A stretch of 64,000 nucleotides of DNA. Source: Chroogloeocystis siderophila 5.2 s.c.1 (GTDB taxonomy: Bacteria > Cyanobacteriota > Cyanobacteriia > Cyanobacteriales > Chroococcidiopsidaceae). The notes below the pieces were generated by a model. That model was not told where the DNA came from. It saw only the letters and a program-made list of their open reading frames with translations, and ran no database searches. Position 1 is the first letter of the stretch, and every line of letters starts with the position of its first letter. The stretch is taken from assembly GCF_001904655.1 (NCBI RefSeq), contig NZ_MRCC01000020.1, positions 17,610 to 81,609 on the forward strand, written 5' to 3'. Below, one piece after another: positions 18,616-28,006 of this stretch. Made by a program: the position numbers and the translations under genes.

Positions 18616-18953
18616 CGCTACAAGTGTCGCACCCGTGAGTGTAATCGCAGTACCTTCATGCGAGACGATGTTTATCGCGGCTACTTGCCAGATGTTAAAC
18701 AGCAGATTGCAGACATGGCTGTTAACGGCAGTGGTATCCGAGATACTGCCCGTGTGCTGAAGATTAGTCCCACAACTGTGATTGAAGCATTAAAAAAAGA
18801 TCGTCCCATCGAACGCAAACATCTCACCTTGCCAACTCGGATTAAGCGGTTAGCTCGAAAAACGATTTGCTTGTCCAAGTCCATTTGGTTACATGATGTG
18901 GTCATTGGTCTAATTCATCAATCGCTATGAATTTGGCTTAGACATCTAAACTT
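18613..18953 (+). mobile_element. IS1-family transposase remnant
   Basis: The reading RYKCRTRECNRSTF, then YLPDVKQQIADMAVNGSGI and TARVLKISPTTVIEALKK is the zinc-finger plus HTH part of an IS1 InsA-like protein. It is joined directly to IERKHLTLPTRIKRLARKTI and SKSIWLHDVVIGL, the extreme C-terminus of the IS1 transposase. The DDE catalytic core between them is deleted. Near 18910 one extra A shifts the last codons (FINRYEFG in the shifted frame). The element is dead. It sits where the AraC pseudogene loses its HTH domain, so its insertion may have begun that gene's decay. Confidence 0.82.
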
Positions 18954-18955
18954 GA

Positions 18956-19231
18956 TCCACCAGTCTAGAACATAACCGGCGGCGATATAAATTCTTGTCT
19001 CGTGACAGAGATCTAGAGCCAATCATCAGCATCGAAACACTTAATAAGTACGATGCTGACATCTTATTTATCGTAAATCTTGTCAAAAGATCGCCAGGCT
19101 ATTATTTCCAGCATCCTGTGTTTAGAAGCTTGAAAGCTGTCAAAAATAATCGAGCCTATGTTGTCAGTCATGAAACTTGGAGTGGAGTAGGCATATTAGG
19201 AGCTAATAATATATTTGATGACTTTGTTTAA
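18956..19231 (+). pseudogene. C-terminal fragment of a siderophore-binding protein (FecB/FhuD family)
   Basis: The frame contains ISIETLNKYDADILFIVN, then FQHPVFRSLKAVKNNRAYVV and ILGANNIFDDFV. The intact substrate-binding protein at 30921-31868 has the matching order ISLEMLKLLDADVMFVVN, LQQHPLWSKLDVVQRGKVY and NIGGANRILDDLFECL. Only the last quarter remains; the N-terminal lobe and lipoprotein signal are absent. Together with the AraC pseudogene and the exporter next to it, this is the wreck of a second siderophore uptake locus. Confidence 0.85.
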
Positions 19232-19650
19232 CTACTTGCCAAAAGGTAAATAAGATATGTATTTTACCTAGAATATAGCAATCAAATTTGCTGACTGAAT
19301 TACTTGTAGAGATATTAAGAGAGGTCAGGGAATCCCCATACTTAAAAGCTTCTTGATTTAACAAGGCGGAAACTGTCAGTCTACAGCCATAAAAGCATCC
19401 TTCGTTACTGCGTTCCCAAAAGAATTGCTAAGTTTTCAAGACAGACGTTTTTGTTTCTCGCGCTATGTGCCTCGAAACAAATAAAAATAGGATAAAAATT
19501 TGCCGTTTTTGGATAGACTGAATGTCTCAAAAACTATTAAGATGATTCAGCGTGTTAATGACAAAGGATTTAATAATACAAAAATTGGCGAATAAATAAG
19601 GACTCTTAGCTTCTAACTATCAGCAATTAAGTACAAAAATAAATAGTATT
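19232..19650. other. gene-free stretch before the ABC exporter gene
   Basis: About 419 A+T-rich bases with many stops in all frames. It should hold the promoter of the ABC gene. I see no clear structure or recognisable remnant. Confidence 0.4.
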
Positions 19651-21426
19651 ATGCATTCTTTCTCAGTTGGTAAACACCCACTACTAAGGTTATTGCGCTA
19701 CGCTAAAGGCTACAGAACTCAAGTGTGGAGTGCGATCGCCTGTACAATCCTCAACAGGCTTTGTGACTTAGCACCATCGTACTTAATTGGGGTAGCAGTT
19801 GATGTCGTGGTAGAACGAGAAAACTCGCTGATTTCTCGCTTGGGTGTCACCAACATTGTGGGACAACTGGGGGTGCTATCACTCTTAACGCTGTTAATTT
19901 GGAGTTTAGAATCACTCTTTGAATTTTTATATGATCGCCTATGGCGCACCTTAGCCCAAACGATCCAGCATAAATTACGCCTTGATGCTTATACGCATTT
20001 GCAAGAACTCGAACTGAATTTCTTTGAGGAACGCTCTACCGGAACACTTTTATCAATTTTGAACGATGATATCAATCAATTAGAACAGTTTCTCAATTCG
20101 GGAGCTGCCGAAGTTATCCATTTTATTACGACAGTTCTCGCTGTTGGCGGCTCGTTTGCTATTATTGCTCCAAGTGTTGCGCCGTTTGCGATTGTACCGA
20201 TTCCTTTTATATTCTGGGGTTCATTAGCATTTCAAAATCGACTTGCGCCGCGCTATGCTGATGTCCGCGAAAAAGCAAGTTTGATCAGTAGCCGTTTAAC
20301 TAATAACCTCTCAGGAATTGCAACGATTAAAAGCTTTACCGCTGAACCATATGAGCGATCGCGCGTCATGGATGAAAGTGAAGCTTATCGTCGCAGTAAC
20401 CAAAAAGCGATCGCACTGAGTGCGGCTTTTTTCCCCTTGATTCGCTTGATCGTTGTCTTAGGTTTCATCGCCACGCTGTTTTTTGGCGGTGTTGCTGTGG
20501 CGAATGGTAATTTAACAGTAGGAACTTACGGCTTTTTAGTATTTATTGTTCAACTACTACTATGGCCTTTTGCGTCCTTAAGCCAACTGATGGACGAGTA
20601 TCAACGCGCAATGGCTTCGATCCGACGCGTGATGCGGTTGTTAGATACTCCGATTGCAATTCCTACAGGTAGTCATCCGCTACCTTTAAAAGCGGTACGC
20701 GGTGAAGTGCGGCTTGACAATATTACGTTTGCCTACAAAGATCGCACTCATGTGCTCAAAAATCTATCATTGCATATTCCCGCTGGAGCAAATATTGGCA
20801 TCGTTGGTGCAACAGGTTCGGGTAAAAGTACGCTGGTCAAACTGCTACTACGCTTTTATGAAATCCAAGCAGGACAAATCTTGATTGATGGTATCGATAT
20901 TCGGGAGTTGCGACTGAGGGATTTACGGCGCTGTATTGGTTGGGTAAGTCAGGATGTGTTTCTATTTCACGGTACAGTTGCCGAAAATATTGCCTACGGT
21001 AACTTTGATGCTCATCATGAGGATATTATTCACGCTGCCAAGTTAGCAGAGGCGCACGAATTTATTGTGCAACTACCGCAAGGATACGATACCATCGTTG
21101 GCGAACGCGGTCAAAAACTTTCGGGTGGACAACGACAGCGATTAGCAATTGCCCGTGCAATTCTCAAAGATCCACCAATTCTAGTTTTGGATGAAGCGAC
21201 ATCTGCGGTGGATAATGAAACCGAAGCAGCAATTCAAAAATCTTTATTCGTGATTACGCAAAATCGAACAATAATTGCGATCGCACATCGTCTTTCCACA
21301 ATTCGTCACAGCGATTATATTTATGTCATGGATAAAGGTGAAGTTGTCGAACAAGGTACACATGAGGAACTATTAGCACTCAATGGTATCTATGCTAATT
21401 TGTGGCGCGTACAGTCTGAAGTTTAG
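19651..21426 (+). CDS. ABC exporter (fused membrane and ATPase half-transporter)
   Basis: 591 residues, a type IV ABC half-transporter that should work as a homodimer in the plasma membrane. Six membrane helices fill residues about 20-320. The ATPase domain has Walker A GATGSGKST, signature LSGGQRQRLAIARAIL, Walker B ILVLDEATSAVD and the switch His in AIAHRLST. In cyanobacteria and other bacteria such genes often accompany siderophore receptors and may move siderophores. Its position beside the broken siderophore genes supports this role, but lipid or drug export is also possible. Confidence 0.93.
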   Translation: MHSFSVGKHPLLRLLRYAKGYRTQVWSAIACTILNRLCDLAPSYLIGVAVDVVVERENSLISRLGVTNIVGQLGVLSLLTLLIWSLESLFEFLYDRLWRTLAQTIQHKLRLDAYTHLQELELNFFEERSTGTLLSILNDDINQLEQFLNSGAAEVIHFITTVLAVGGSFAIIAPSVAPFAIVPIPFIFWGSLAFQNRLAPRYADVREKASLISSRLTNNLSGIATIKSFTAEPYERSRVMDESEAYRRSNQKAIALSAAFFPLIRLIVVLGFIATLFFGGVAVANGNLTVGTYGFLVFIVQLLLWPFASLSQLMDEYQRAMASIRRVMRLLDTPIAIPTGSHPLPLKAVRGEVRLDNITFAYKDRTHVLKNLSLHIPAGANIGIVGATGSGKSTLVKLLLRFYEIQAGQILIDGIDIRELRLRDLRRCIGWVSQDVFLFHGTVAENIAYGNFDAHHEDIIHAAKLAEAHEFIVQLPQGYDTIVGERGQKLSGGQRQRLAIARAILKDPPILVLDEATSAVDNETEAAIQKSLFVITQNRTIIAIAHRLSTIRHSDYIYVMDKGEVVEQGTHEELLALNGIYANLWRVQSEV

Positions 21427-21506
21427 TCAATAGTTTAAAGTAGATTAGGAGATTGTTGCAATAGATTGCAAACTATTAAGCTGCACTAGATAGCACGTTT
21501 GTCAGA

Positions 21507-22787
21507 TTAAAAAACAAAAATCACTTGCAGATGCCATTTCTCATCTTCACGGATTAACTGAATTTGTTGAATAAATTCGCGGAAATAAAAGCGGCGTTCG
21601 GCTTCGGATAGATCTAACCAAAATTGCGCAATGGAAACAGCTTGCGCAACAGAACGTAAATTGACTGGTGGTAATGTAGATAATTGAGCTTGTAATTCTG
21701 ATATCTCAGTGCGAAGTTTGTAACCTCTCAGTTGCGCCGTTTCGAGATCTAAAATTCCTGTAGTAGTTAAGTTGGGTAGTTGAGCAAGGATTTCTTGTTT
21801 GGATGTGATCGCACTATTCAAAGACTCCTTAACTGCATCTAACTGTGGAAAGTTCATTCCTGCAACTGCACGCGGTAGATCTTGACAAATCGAGTTGATT
21901 GTATTTTCTAAAACCTGAGCATACGCGATCGCCCCACATTTTGGACGTTTTGGGCAAAGTGTAGGACGTAAGTAAAGGTATTCACTCTTTTTTTGGTGGG
22001 TTGTAACGCGCACGACTGTCATCGGCGATTGACATTCTTGACAGACAACTAAACCTGCAAGACTACGCGGCGCACTCGCGGTACGTGGTGGTAAACGTCG
22101 ATTGCGACGTAATAATCGATCTACCTGCGCAGCTTCTTCTCTAGAAATAATTGGTACGTGCGTATTAGCAACAACATCACCGTTTTGATACGCGGTATCG
22201 CCGCGATAGACAGGATTTGTTAACCAACGTCGCCCAGTAGTCACAGAAATTTTTTTGTTGTATTTTTGTGCTAAATGGCGTACTGCACCGCGTAAGGAAC
22301 CGTAAAGCAGAAAGTGTTCAAAAAAATCCTTAACGACGGGGGAAGCACTGCGATCTAGTGCATATTTATCTTTACCGCGACGATAACCGTATGGGGCTTT
22401 TCCTGGTGGGGGTTGGGCGCTGATTCGATTGCGCGCGTGTCCCTGGCGAATGCGGCGACTACGTTGTTCGCGTTGCATCACTTGCAGCAATTGAATTAAG
22501 TTAGCTTGGATATCGCTAGTGTTGGTTTGTTCAGTAGTGATGATTTTGATGTCTAGTGCTTGGAGTTGCGTGATGCGATCGCTGACTTCTTGTACTGAGT
22601 CGCCAAGTTCTTCGATTCTACGAATAAGGAGATATGCGCCTTCGGTTTGGCAGTCTTTGATCAGTTGTTGCAGTTGCGTGCGTTTGCCAAAATCTTGATA
22701 GATAGAGTCGATTTCCCAACCCCAGATAGTGGGATCGGGTGGAGATTCGAGGAGAGGATCGCTGTAGGTGTAGGCGATGATTTTCAT
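21507..22787 (-). CDS. recombinase-like protein with degenerate serine-recombinase domain
   Basis: 426 residues with the plan of a large serine recombinase: an N-terminal resolvase-like domain (about 1-110), a recombinase domain (GKAPYGYRRGKDKYAL, then SLRGAVRHLAQKYNKKIS and WLTNPVYRGDT), a zinc ribbon with CQECQSP and later Cys residues, and a C-terminal coiled coil. The catalytic parts look lost: the start reads IIAYTYSDP instead of a YxRVS motif, and the place of the DRLxR arginines reads RRIEELGDS. ATG at 22787 is preferred to GTG at 22811. It resembles XisF-like proteins, but may serve as a DNA-binding or regulatory protein rather than an active recombinase. Confidence 0.8.
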   Translation of the reverse strand: MKIIAYTYSDPLLESPPDPTIWGWEIDSIYQDFGKRTQLQQLIKDCQTEGAYLLIRRIEELGDSVQEVSDRITQLQALDIKIITTEQTNTSDIQANLIQLLQVMQREQRSRRIRQGHARNRISAQPPPGKAPYGYRRGKDKYALDRSASPVVKDFFEHFLLYGSLRGAVRHLAQKYNKKISVTTGRRWLTNPVYRGDTAYQNGDVVANTHVPIISREEAAQVDRLLRRNRRLPPRTASAPRSLAGLVVCQECQSPMTVVRVTTHQKKSEYLYLRPTLCPKRPKCGAIAYAQVLENTINSICQDLPRAVAGMNFPQLDAVKESLNSAITSKQEILAQLPNLTTTGILDLETAQLRGYKLRTEISELQAQLSTLPPVNLRSVAQAVSIAQFWLDLSEAERRFYFREFIQQIQLIREDEKWHLQVIFVF

Positions 22788-22790
22788 TGA

Positions 22791-22871
22791 ACGAACCACA
22801 GAGGAGGACACTGCGTTGGGCGGCTTTGCTGACTTGAAGCAAGTGTCCGTGACGCAGAGGGCGCAGAGGTT
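22791..22871. repeat. dispersed repeat between recombinase-like and VOC genes
   Basis: Repeat-type sequence (GAACGAACCACAGAGG at the left, then GCGTTGGGCGG, GACTTGAAGC and GACGCAGAGGGCGCAGAGG). Parts recur at 46690-46712 and, as a shorter AACCACTAAGACGCAAAG, near 44480. It is typical cyanobacterial intergenic filler with no gene. Confidence 0.55.
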
Positions 22872-23236
22872 TAGACTTGAGAGAGTTCGATGATGTTGTT
22901 GTCGGGATCTTTGGTGAAAAGTGCGGGTCTACCAAAGGCGCTAGTTTGAATCGGGTAGTTGTGGGCGATGAGGCGTTGTTTCGCAGTTTCTAAGTCGTCT
23001 ACTGCAAAGGAAATATGTGAGTTGCGTCCCCATTTTTCGGCGTTTTGAATTTGTGAAGGAACTGTTGGGACGACGATGAGGTGGAGTTGAAAGTCGCCGA
23101 TTTGATACCACGTACCAGGGAAATTGAGCGATCGCATTTCAGATTTAGATAAGCCCAGGATATTGCTATAAAAATTTTCGGCGCGTTGCAAGTCGGTGAC
23201 TAGAAGTGCTGCGTGGAGACATTTTGTGATGTGCAT
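22871..23236 (-). CDS. VOC-family (glyoxalase/dioxygenase-like) protein
   Basis: 121 residues, a single VOC module. MHITKCLHAALLVTDLQRAE opens with the first metal-ligand His, and NFYSNILGLSKSE is the usual next element. The second half has HISFAVDDLETAKQRL and ends with DPDNNIIELSQV, placing a Glu as metal ligand. The frame continues upstream but the ATG at 23236 begins the fold. Members include lactoylglutathione lyase and fosfomycin-resistance enzymes; the substrate here is unknown. Confidence 0.9.
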   Translation of the reverse strand: MHITKCLHAALLVTDLQRAENFYSNILGLSKSEMRSLNFPGTWYQIGDFQLHLIVVPTVPSQIQNAEKWGRNSHISFAVDDLETAKQRLIAHNYPIQTSAFGRPALFTKDPDNNIIELSQV

Positions 23237-23350
23237 AGTAGTTACTGGTTGGTGATTAAGAGAACAGGTATCGTACTTGTACTCATTTTTACTTATTGGA
23301 TTTTTTGTTTGTTGCAAACTAATATAGGCGATCGCAGTCAAGAGGGTACT

Positions 23351-23770
23351 ATGGATGCTTCTGAGTTAATCGCAAAGTACATCGCTGGAGAACGAGATTT
23401 TAAAGCGATTAATTTGATTGGTGCTAGCTTAGCGAAAATTAACCTCAGTGGTGCTTCGTTGCGTGAAGCGTCGCTGAGTGAAGCTGATCTCAGTCAAGCC
23501 GACTTAGTAGGTACTAATTTTAGAGAAGCTTCCTTAAGTAAGGCAAACTTAAGCGCAGCAAACTTGAGTGGTGCTATCTTGAATGGAGCAAATTTATTTG
23601 CGGCAAACCTTAAAGGTGCTAACCTCAGTGATGCAGAATTAAAAATGACAGACCTAAAAATGGCAGACTTGAGTGGCGCAGACTTGAGTGGTGCAAGCCT
23701 TTGGGGTGCATCGCTGACTGGCGCAAAATTACAAGGGACGATAATGCCAGATGGTACAGTTCATGAGTAG
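23351..23770 (+). CDS. pentapeptide-repeat protein
   Basis: 139 residues. After a short helical N-terminus (MDASELIAKYIAGERDFKAI) there are some twenty pentapeptide units of the A(D/N)Lxx kind, such as ADLSQADLVGTNF and ANLSGAILNGANL, forming a right-handed quadrilateral beta helix. A longer frame begins at 23213 but overlaps the divergent VOC gene; the ATG at 23351 fits the usual N-terminus of these cyanobacterial proteins. The function is not known; members are abundant in cyanobacteria and can be cytoplasmic or exported. No signal peptide is present. Confidence 0.9.
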   Translation: MDASELIAKYIAGERDFKAINLIGASLAKINLSGASLREASLSEADLSQADLVGTNFREASLSKANLSAANLSGAILNGANLFAANLKGANLSDAELKMTDLKMADLSGADLSGASLWGASLTGAKLQGTIMPDGTVHE

Positions 23771-23960
23771 GGGTGAGGAGTGAGGGGTGAGAGGTTAGAT
23801 AATACAATTACCTATTACCAAGCGTTGCGAAATTTGAGACAATCAAGAAATAGTAGCTAACATATACCGAGACTAGAAAGTAACTTAAAAATTCATTCGT
23901 AGTGTAATTCGCCCTTAGTGGTAGCTACAATTTTCATTGCGTCTCATCAGGAATCAGAAG

Positions 23961-25643
23961 ATGCCGGACAATTTTAAAAGCCACGTTGTTACCCAAGGCG
24001 TACAGCGATCGCCTAATCGTGCAATGCTGCGCGCAGTGGGGTTTGGAGATAACGATTTTCTCAAAGCAATTGTTGGAATTGCGAATAGTTATAGCACGAT
24101 CACTCCCTGCAATATGGGAATTAATCAACTTGCGCAACGTGCTGAAGCTGGAATCCGTGCCGCAGGAGCGATGCCGCAAATATTCGGTACAATCACAATC
24201 AGCGATGGTATCTCGATGGGAACCGAGGGAATGAAATATTCCTTAGTGTCGCGCGAAGTCATTGCAGATTCAATTGAAACCGTGTGTACCGGACAAAGTA
24301 TGGATGGGGTACTCGCGATCGGTGGTTGTGATAAAAATATGCCAGGAGCAATGATTGCGATCGCCCGCATGAATATTCCCGCAATTTTTGTCTATGGTGG
24401 TACCATTAAGCCTGGTCATCACAACGGACGCGATTTAACGGTTGTCAGCGCGTTTGAAGCTGTCGGAGAATATAGCGCAGGTAAAATTCCTTACGAAGAA
24501 TTATTAGAAGTCGAGCGCAAAGCGTGTCCTGGTGCAGGTTCCTGCGGAGGAATGTATACTGCTAATACAATGTCCTCTGCGTTTGAAGCAATGGGAATGA
24601 GTTTACCCTATTCTTCGACAATGGCAGCCGAAGATGCAGAAAAAGCCGATAGTACCGAAAAATCCGCATTTGTATTAGTAGAAGCTATTCGTAACCAGCT
24701 ATTACCTCGACAAATTCTCACGCGCAAAGCGTTTGAAAACGCGATTTCGGTCATTATGGCGGTGGGGGGGTCGACGAATGCTGTATTACATTTACTCGCG
24801 ATCGCGCATACGGCTGGTGTAGAGTTAACATTAGATGACTTTGAAACGATTCGCGCCCGCGTTCCGGTACTTTGTGACTTAAAACCAAGTGGACAATTTG
24901 TCGCGACAGATTTGCATCGTGCGGGTGGAATTCCCCAAGTGATGAAAATGCTACTCGTCCACGATTTACTGCATGGCGACGCACTCACAATAACAGGAAA
25001 AACCGTTGCGGAAGTTTTAGCCGATGTTCCCGCTGAACCACGTCGCGATCAATTTGTGATTCACCCCTGGGATAAACCAATATATCAGCAAGGACACTTG
25101 GCAGTTTTACGCGGGAATTTAGCCGCAGAAGGCGCAGTTGCTAAAATTACAGGTGTGAAAAAGCCCGTAATTACAGGTCCGGCGCGTGTCTTCGAATCAG
25201 AAGAAGCGTGTTTAGAGGCGATTTTAGCAGGCAAAATCGTTGCTGGCGATGTGATTGTCATTCGCTACGAGGGTCCTAAAGGTGGTCCTGGAATGCGCGA
25301 AATGTTAGCGCCCACAAGTGCCATTATCGGTGCAGGTTTGGGTGACTCGGTAGGATTAATCACCGATGGACGATTTTCGGGCGGTACTTATGGTATGGTC
25401 GTCGGTCACGTTGCGCCAGAAGCAGCAGTAGGAGGTGCGATCGCACTTGTACAAGAAGGTGACACAATTACAATTGATGCGCCGCAGCGTTTGTTACAAC
25501 TGCACGTATCCGATGCAGAGTTAGCCTTACGTCGGCAAAATTGGCAACCTCCATCACCGCGTTACACCAAAGGTGTTCTAGCAAAATATGCCAAGTTAGT
25601 TTCTTCTAGCAGTGTCGGTGCTGTCACTGATTTGGAATTATAA
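23961..25643 (+). CDS. ilvD: dihydroxy-acid dehydratase
   Basis: It converts dihydroxy-isovalerate and dihydroxy-methylvalerate to the keto acids in valine, isoleucine and leucine synthesis. 560 residues, the usual length. Fe-S and active-site motifs include [36 protein letters not shown] and the later [12 protein letters not shown]. The ATG at 23961 gives the typical start [21 protein letters not shown] 12-base perfect palindrome (CCACAATTGTGG, 25669-25680) lies 26 bases after the stop. Confidence 0.97.
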   Translation: MPDNFKSHVVTQGVQRSPNRAMLRAVGFGDNDFLKAIVGIANSYSTITPCNMGINQLAQRAEAGIRAAGAMPQIFGTITISDGISMGTEGMKYSLVSREVIADSIETVCTGQSMDGVLAIGGCDKNMPGAMIAIARMNIPAIFVYGGTIKPGHHNGRDLTVVSAFEAVGEYSAGKIPYEELLEVERKACPGAGSCGGMYTANTMSSAFEAMGMSLPYSSTMAAEDAEKADSTEKSAFVLVEAIRNQLLPRQILTRKAFENAISVIMAVGGSTNAVLHLLAIAHTAGVELTLDDFETIRARVPVLCDLKPSGQFVATDLHRAGGIPQVMKMLLVHDLLHGDALTITGKTVAEVLADVPAEPRRDQFVIHPWDKPIYQQGHLAVLRGNLAAEGAVAKITGVKKPVITGPARVFESEEACLEAILAGKIVAGDVIVIRYEGPKGGPGMREMLAPTSAIIGAGLGDSVGLITDGRFSGGTYGMVVGHVAPEAAVGGAIALVQEGDTITIDAPQRLLQLHVSDAELALRRQNWQPPSPRYTKGVLAKYAKLVSSSSVGAVTDLEL

Positions 25644-25687
25644 CTAAGTAGGTGGGCACAATTAAATACCACAATTGTGGAGGTCGG

Positions 25688-25799
25688 ATAATGGGTAATA
25701 GGTAAAGGGTAATTCTTAATAAGTATTCTTGCCAATGACCAATTACCAGTTACCAACGATCAACTTTCAAATGAAGTTTATTTTCACCTACTCACTTAC
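25688..25799. repeat. dispersed intergenic repeat, copy 1
   Basis: Direct runs of GGTAAT at the left and ATTACCAGTTACCA at the right could fold into a hairpin; the block ends TTTATTTTCACCTACTCAC. The same order of elements, with TTAATAAGTA in the loop, is found at 60944-61036. Both copies sit in gaps immediately before a gene end or start. Confidence 0.65.
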
Positions 25800-25801
25800 C
25801 A

Positions 25802-27115
25802 ATGAGTCATTATCGCCTTCCTCCTGGTCAAACGGGTTTACCTGTAATCGGAGAATCGCTGTCATTTCGCTTCGATCCGCATTTTATCGAAAAGCGCTAT
25901 CGCCAGTATGGTCCGATTTTTCGGACGCAGATTATCGGTAGACCCGCTGTATTTATGATTGGTCCAGAGGCTGTAGAATTTGTTCTTTCTAGCCATATGG
26001 ATCATTTCTCTTGGCGGGAGGGATGGCCCGATAATTTTAAACTTTTACTCGGAGAATCGCTGTTTGTACAAGACGGTGAGGAACATCGCAAAAATCGCCG
26101 TCTCATTATGCCTGCAATGCATGGTACTGCACTAGAAAGTTATTTTGGTGCAATGGAGACACTGACGCAACAATATCTCCAAAAATGGCAACTAAAAGGC
26201 AAATTTGTTTGGTATGAGGAGTTTAAACAGCTGACGTTTGATATAGCTAGTCAACTGTTATTAGGAACAAATACAGGTGCAGAAGCCGCGCGGTTGAGTC
26301 AGTTCTTTACCACACTCACAAATGGCTTATTTACGATTAATCCGCTACCTTTACCAGGAACAAAATTAGGCAAAGCGATCGCCGCGCGTAACCTAATTTT
26401 GCAGCACCTCGCTCAAGTTGTCAAAGAACGCCAGCAAAACCCGACGAAAGATGCGCTGAGTTTACTCGTACAAGCGCGTGATGAAGATGGTAACAAAATG
26501 AGCGATCGCGAACTGGTTGCGCAAGCTATGCTACTGCTTTTTGCTGGTCATGAAACAACTACCGCAATGCTAACGTGGTTATGTTTGGAACTAGCGCTTC
26601 ATCCAGAAGTTTTGCAACGGGCAAGAAATGAGCAATTTGAGTTAGCCCAAGAGAGATTTTCACTAGAACAATTAGGGAAAATGCCTTATCTTGACCAAGT
26701 TTTAGCTGAAGTTGAAAGGTTGCATCCTCCCGTTGCAGGTGGCTTTCGCGGGGTCATCAAGCCGTTTGAGTTTCATGGCTATTACGTACCAGCAGGATGG
26801 ATGGTATCGTATTCAATTCAACTTACCCACCAACTACCAGAAATTTACCCCGAACCACAGCATTTTGAGCCTGACCGTTTTAGTCCGCAACGCCAAGAAC
26901 ATAAACAGCGTTCCTACAGTTTAATTGGTTTTGGTGGTGGACCGCGAATTTGTGTCGGAATCGCGTTTGCCAAAATGGAAATGAAAGTTATTGCAGCACA
27001 TCTACTGCGTAACTATGAATGGAAACTGTTACCCCATCAAAATTTAGCAGACATTCGATTTCCTACCAGCCGCCCTCAAGATGGATTGCGCGTTCAATTT
27101 CAACAACTAAACTAA
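25802..27115 (+). CDS. cytochrome P450, CYP120-like
   Basis: 437 residues. All core P450 motifs are seen: the I-helix oxygen groove LLFAGHETTTAML, the ExxR of the K helix (EVERLH), the PERF-like FEPDRFSP, and the heme loop FGGGPRICVGIAFAKME with the axial Cys. The start RLPPGQTGLPVIGESLSF is like Synechocystis CYP120A1, which oxidises retinoids. Without an N-terminal membrane anchor it should be soluble. Carotenoid- or retinoid-derived substrates are likely but unproven. The gene stands alone. Confidence 0.95.
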   Translation: MSHYRLPPGQTGLPVIGESLSFRFDPHFIEKRYRQYGPIFRTQIIGRPAVFMIGPEAVEFVLSSHMDHFSWREGWPDNFKLLLGESLFVQDGEEHRKNRRLIMPAMHGTALESYFGAMETLTQQYLQKWQLKGKFVWYEEFKQLTFDIASQLLLGTNTGAEAARLSQFFTTLTNGLFTINPLPLPGTKLGKAIAARNLILQHLAQVVKERQQNPTKDALSLLVQARDEDGNKMSDRELVAQAMLLLFAGHETTTAMLTWLCLELALHPEVLQRARNEQFELAQERFSLEQLGKMPYLDQVLAEVERLHPPVAGGFRGVIKPFEFHGYYVPAGWMVSYSIQLTHQLPEIYPEPQHFEPDRFSPQRQEHKQRSYSLIGFGGGPRICVGIAFAKMEMKVIAAHLLRNYEWKLLPHQNLADIRFPTSRPQDGLRVQFQQLN

Positions 27116-27120
27116 GTAAT

Positions 27121-27215
27121 AATATAGCTACAAATGGTAATTGGTTATTAAATAGTGATTAGCTATTGGCTTTTATTTGTCTGCTAAATGCTAACAGAAG
27201 AAACGCTAAGGGCTG
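27121..27215. repeat. dispersed intergenic repeat related to 1310-1440
   Basis: It contains the 20-base sequence GCTAAATGCTAACAGAAGAA (27183-27202) exactly as at 1407-1426, preceded in both places by GGTAATTGGT and GTGATTA-like phrases. It lies between the P450 and the following membrane protein gene. Confidence 0.6.
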
Positions 27216-27268
27216 TGCCATTACCCAGTTCCAAAATTTAATACTTCTACTTTTCAGGTGCTTTTACT

Positions 27269-27910
27269 ATGACAACACAAGCGGACAATGAACTACAGCA
27301 AAAAGTATATCACAATATTGACCAAGTAAAAGATGTTTTATTCAAAGCTATTGAGCGTTTACAAACAACTACGCAGCAAGCAAAAGATACATTAACCGAA
27401 ACTACAGGAAAAGCTGTTAAAGCCGTTGATATTCAAAGTGCGATCGCATCTTCTATAAGCAATTGGTTACAAGATCATCCAGCAATTTTACACTTAGTAC
27501 AAATTCTGATCTGGGCAACCGAACATCCAATTATTAGCTTCATCCTTGGCTTATTTGTTATTGCGATCACTTGGAGTTTAATTAAAGCAATCGGTCGTCT
27601 TATTGATGAAATCGCAACAACTTTATTACAAGCTCCGTTAAGCATACTTCGAAATGCCTTCATCTTCTTTGCTAATTCGTTGGGTAATTTAGGAAAATTA
27701 GCCTTAAATAAATTACCACATAACCAAGCTGCTGAACAGTTGGCTTTACAGCAAACAAGTAGTATAGTTATTAAAGATAAACATCAACAAATTGTAGAAA
27801 TTTCTAATAGATTAGAAGCAATTCAACAAGAACAAAACGAGCTTTTAAAAGCACTAATGGAAATATTAGCAAGCGATGAAAAACATATTAGTGTATCAAA
27901 TAAGACCTGA
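27269..27910 (+). CDS. membrane-associated helical protein of unknown function
   Basis: 213 residues with no family I recognise. The first 70 residues are polar and helical (QQKVYHNIDQVKDVLFKAIE, TTQQAKDTLTETTGKAVKAV). A hydrophobic helix spans about 90-112 (PIISFILGLFVIAITWSLI) and a second, amphipathic one lies near 125-150. The C-terminus is a Gln/Glu/Lys-rich coiled coil (NRLEAIQQEQNELLKALM). The plan suggests a membrane-anchored coiled-coil protein. ATG at 27269; no operon partner. Confidence 0.75.
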   Translation: MTTQADNELQQKVYHNIDQVKDVLFKAIERLQTTTQQAKDTLTETTGKAVKAVDIQSAIASSISNWLQDHPAILHLVQILIWATEHPIISFILGLFVIAITWSLIKAIGRLIDEIATTLLQAPLSILRNAFIFFANSLGNLGKLALNKLPHNQAAEQLALQQTSSIVIKDKHQQIVEISNRLEAIQQEQNELLKALMEILASDEKHISVSNKT

Positions 27911-28006
27911 GTTCGGGCTAAGGAAATTAAGGTAAAAGCTCGTCAATATATCTTCATATCTTCGGGATGTCTCTCTTCAGATTAGTTCGCGATGGAGGGC
28001 TAATAT

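Noticed and set aside
21507..22787. Prophage or integrative element signalled by the recombinase-like gene
   Set aside because: No phage, conjugation or cargo genes, no att-like repeats; neighbours are ordinary chromosomal genes.
25669..25680. Operator-like palindrome CCACAATTGTGG after ilvD
   Set aside because: It is a single 12-base palindrome without a second site or promoter context; it may be chance.
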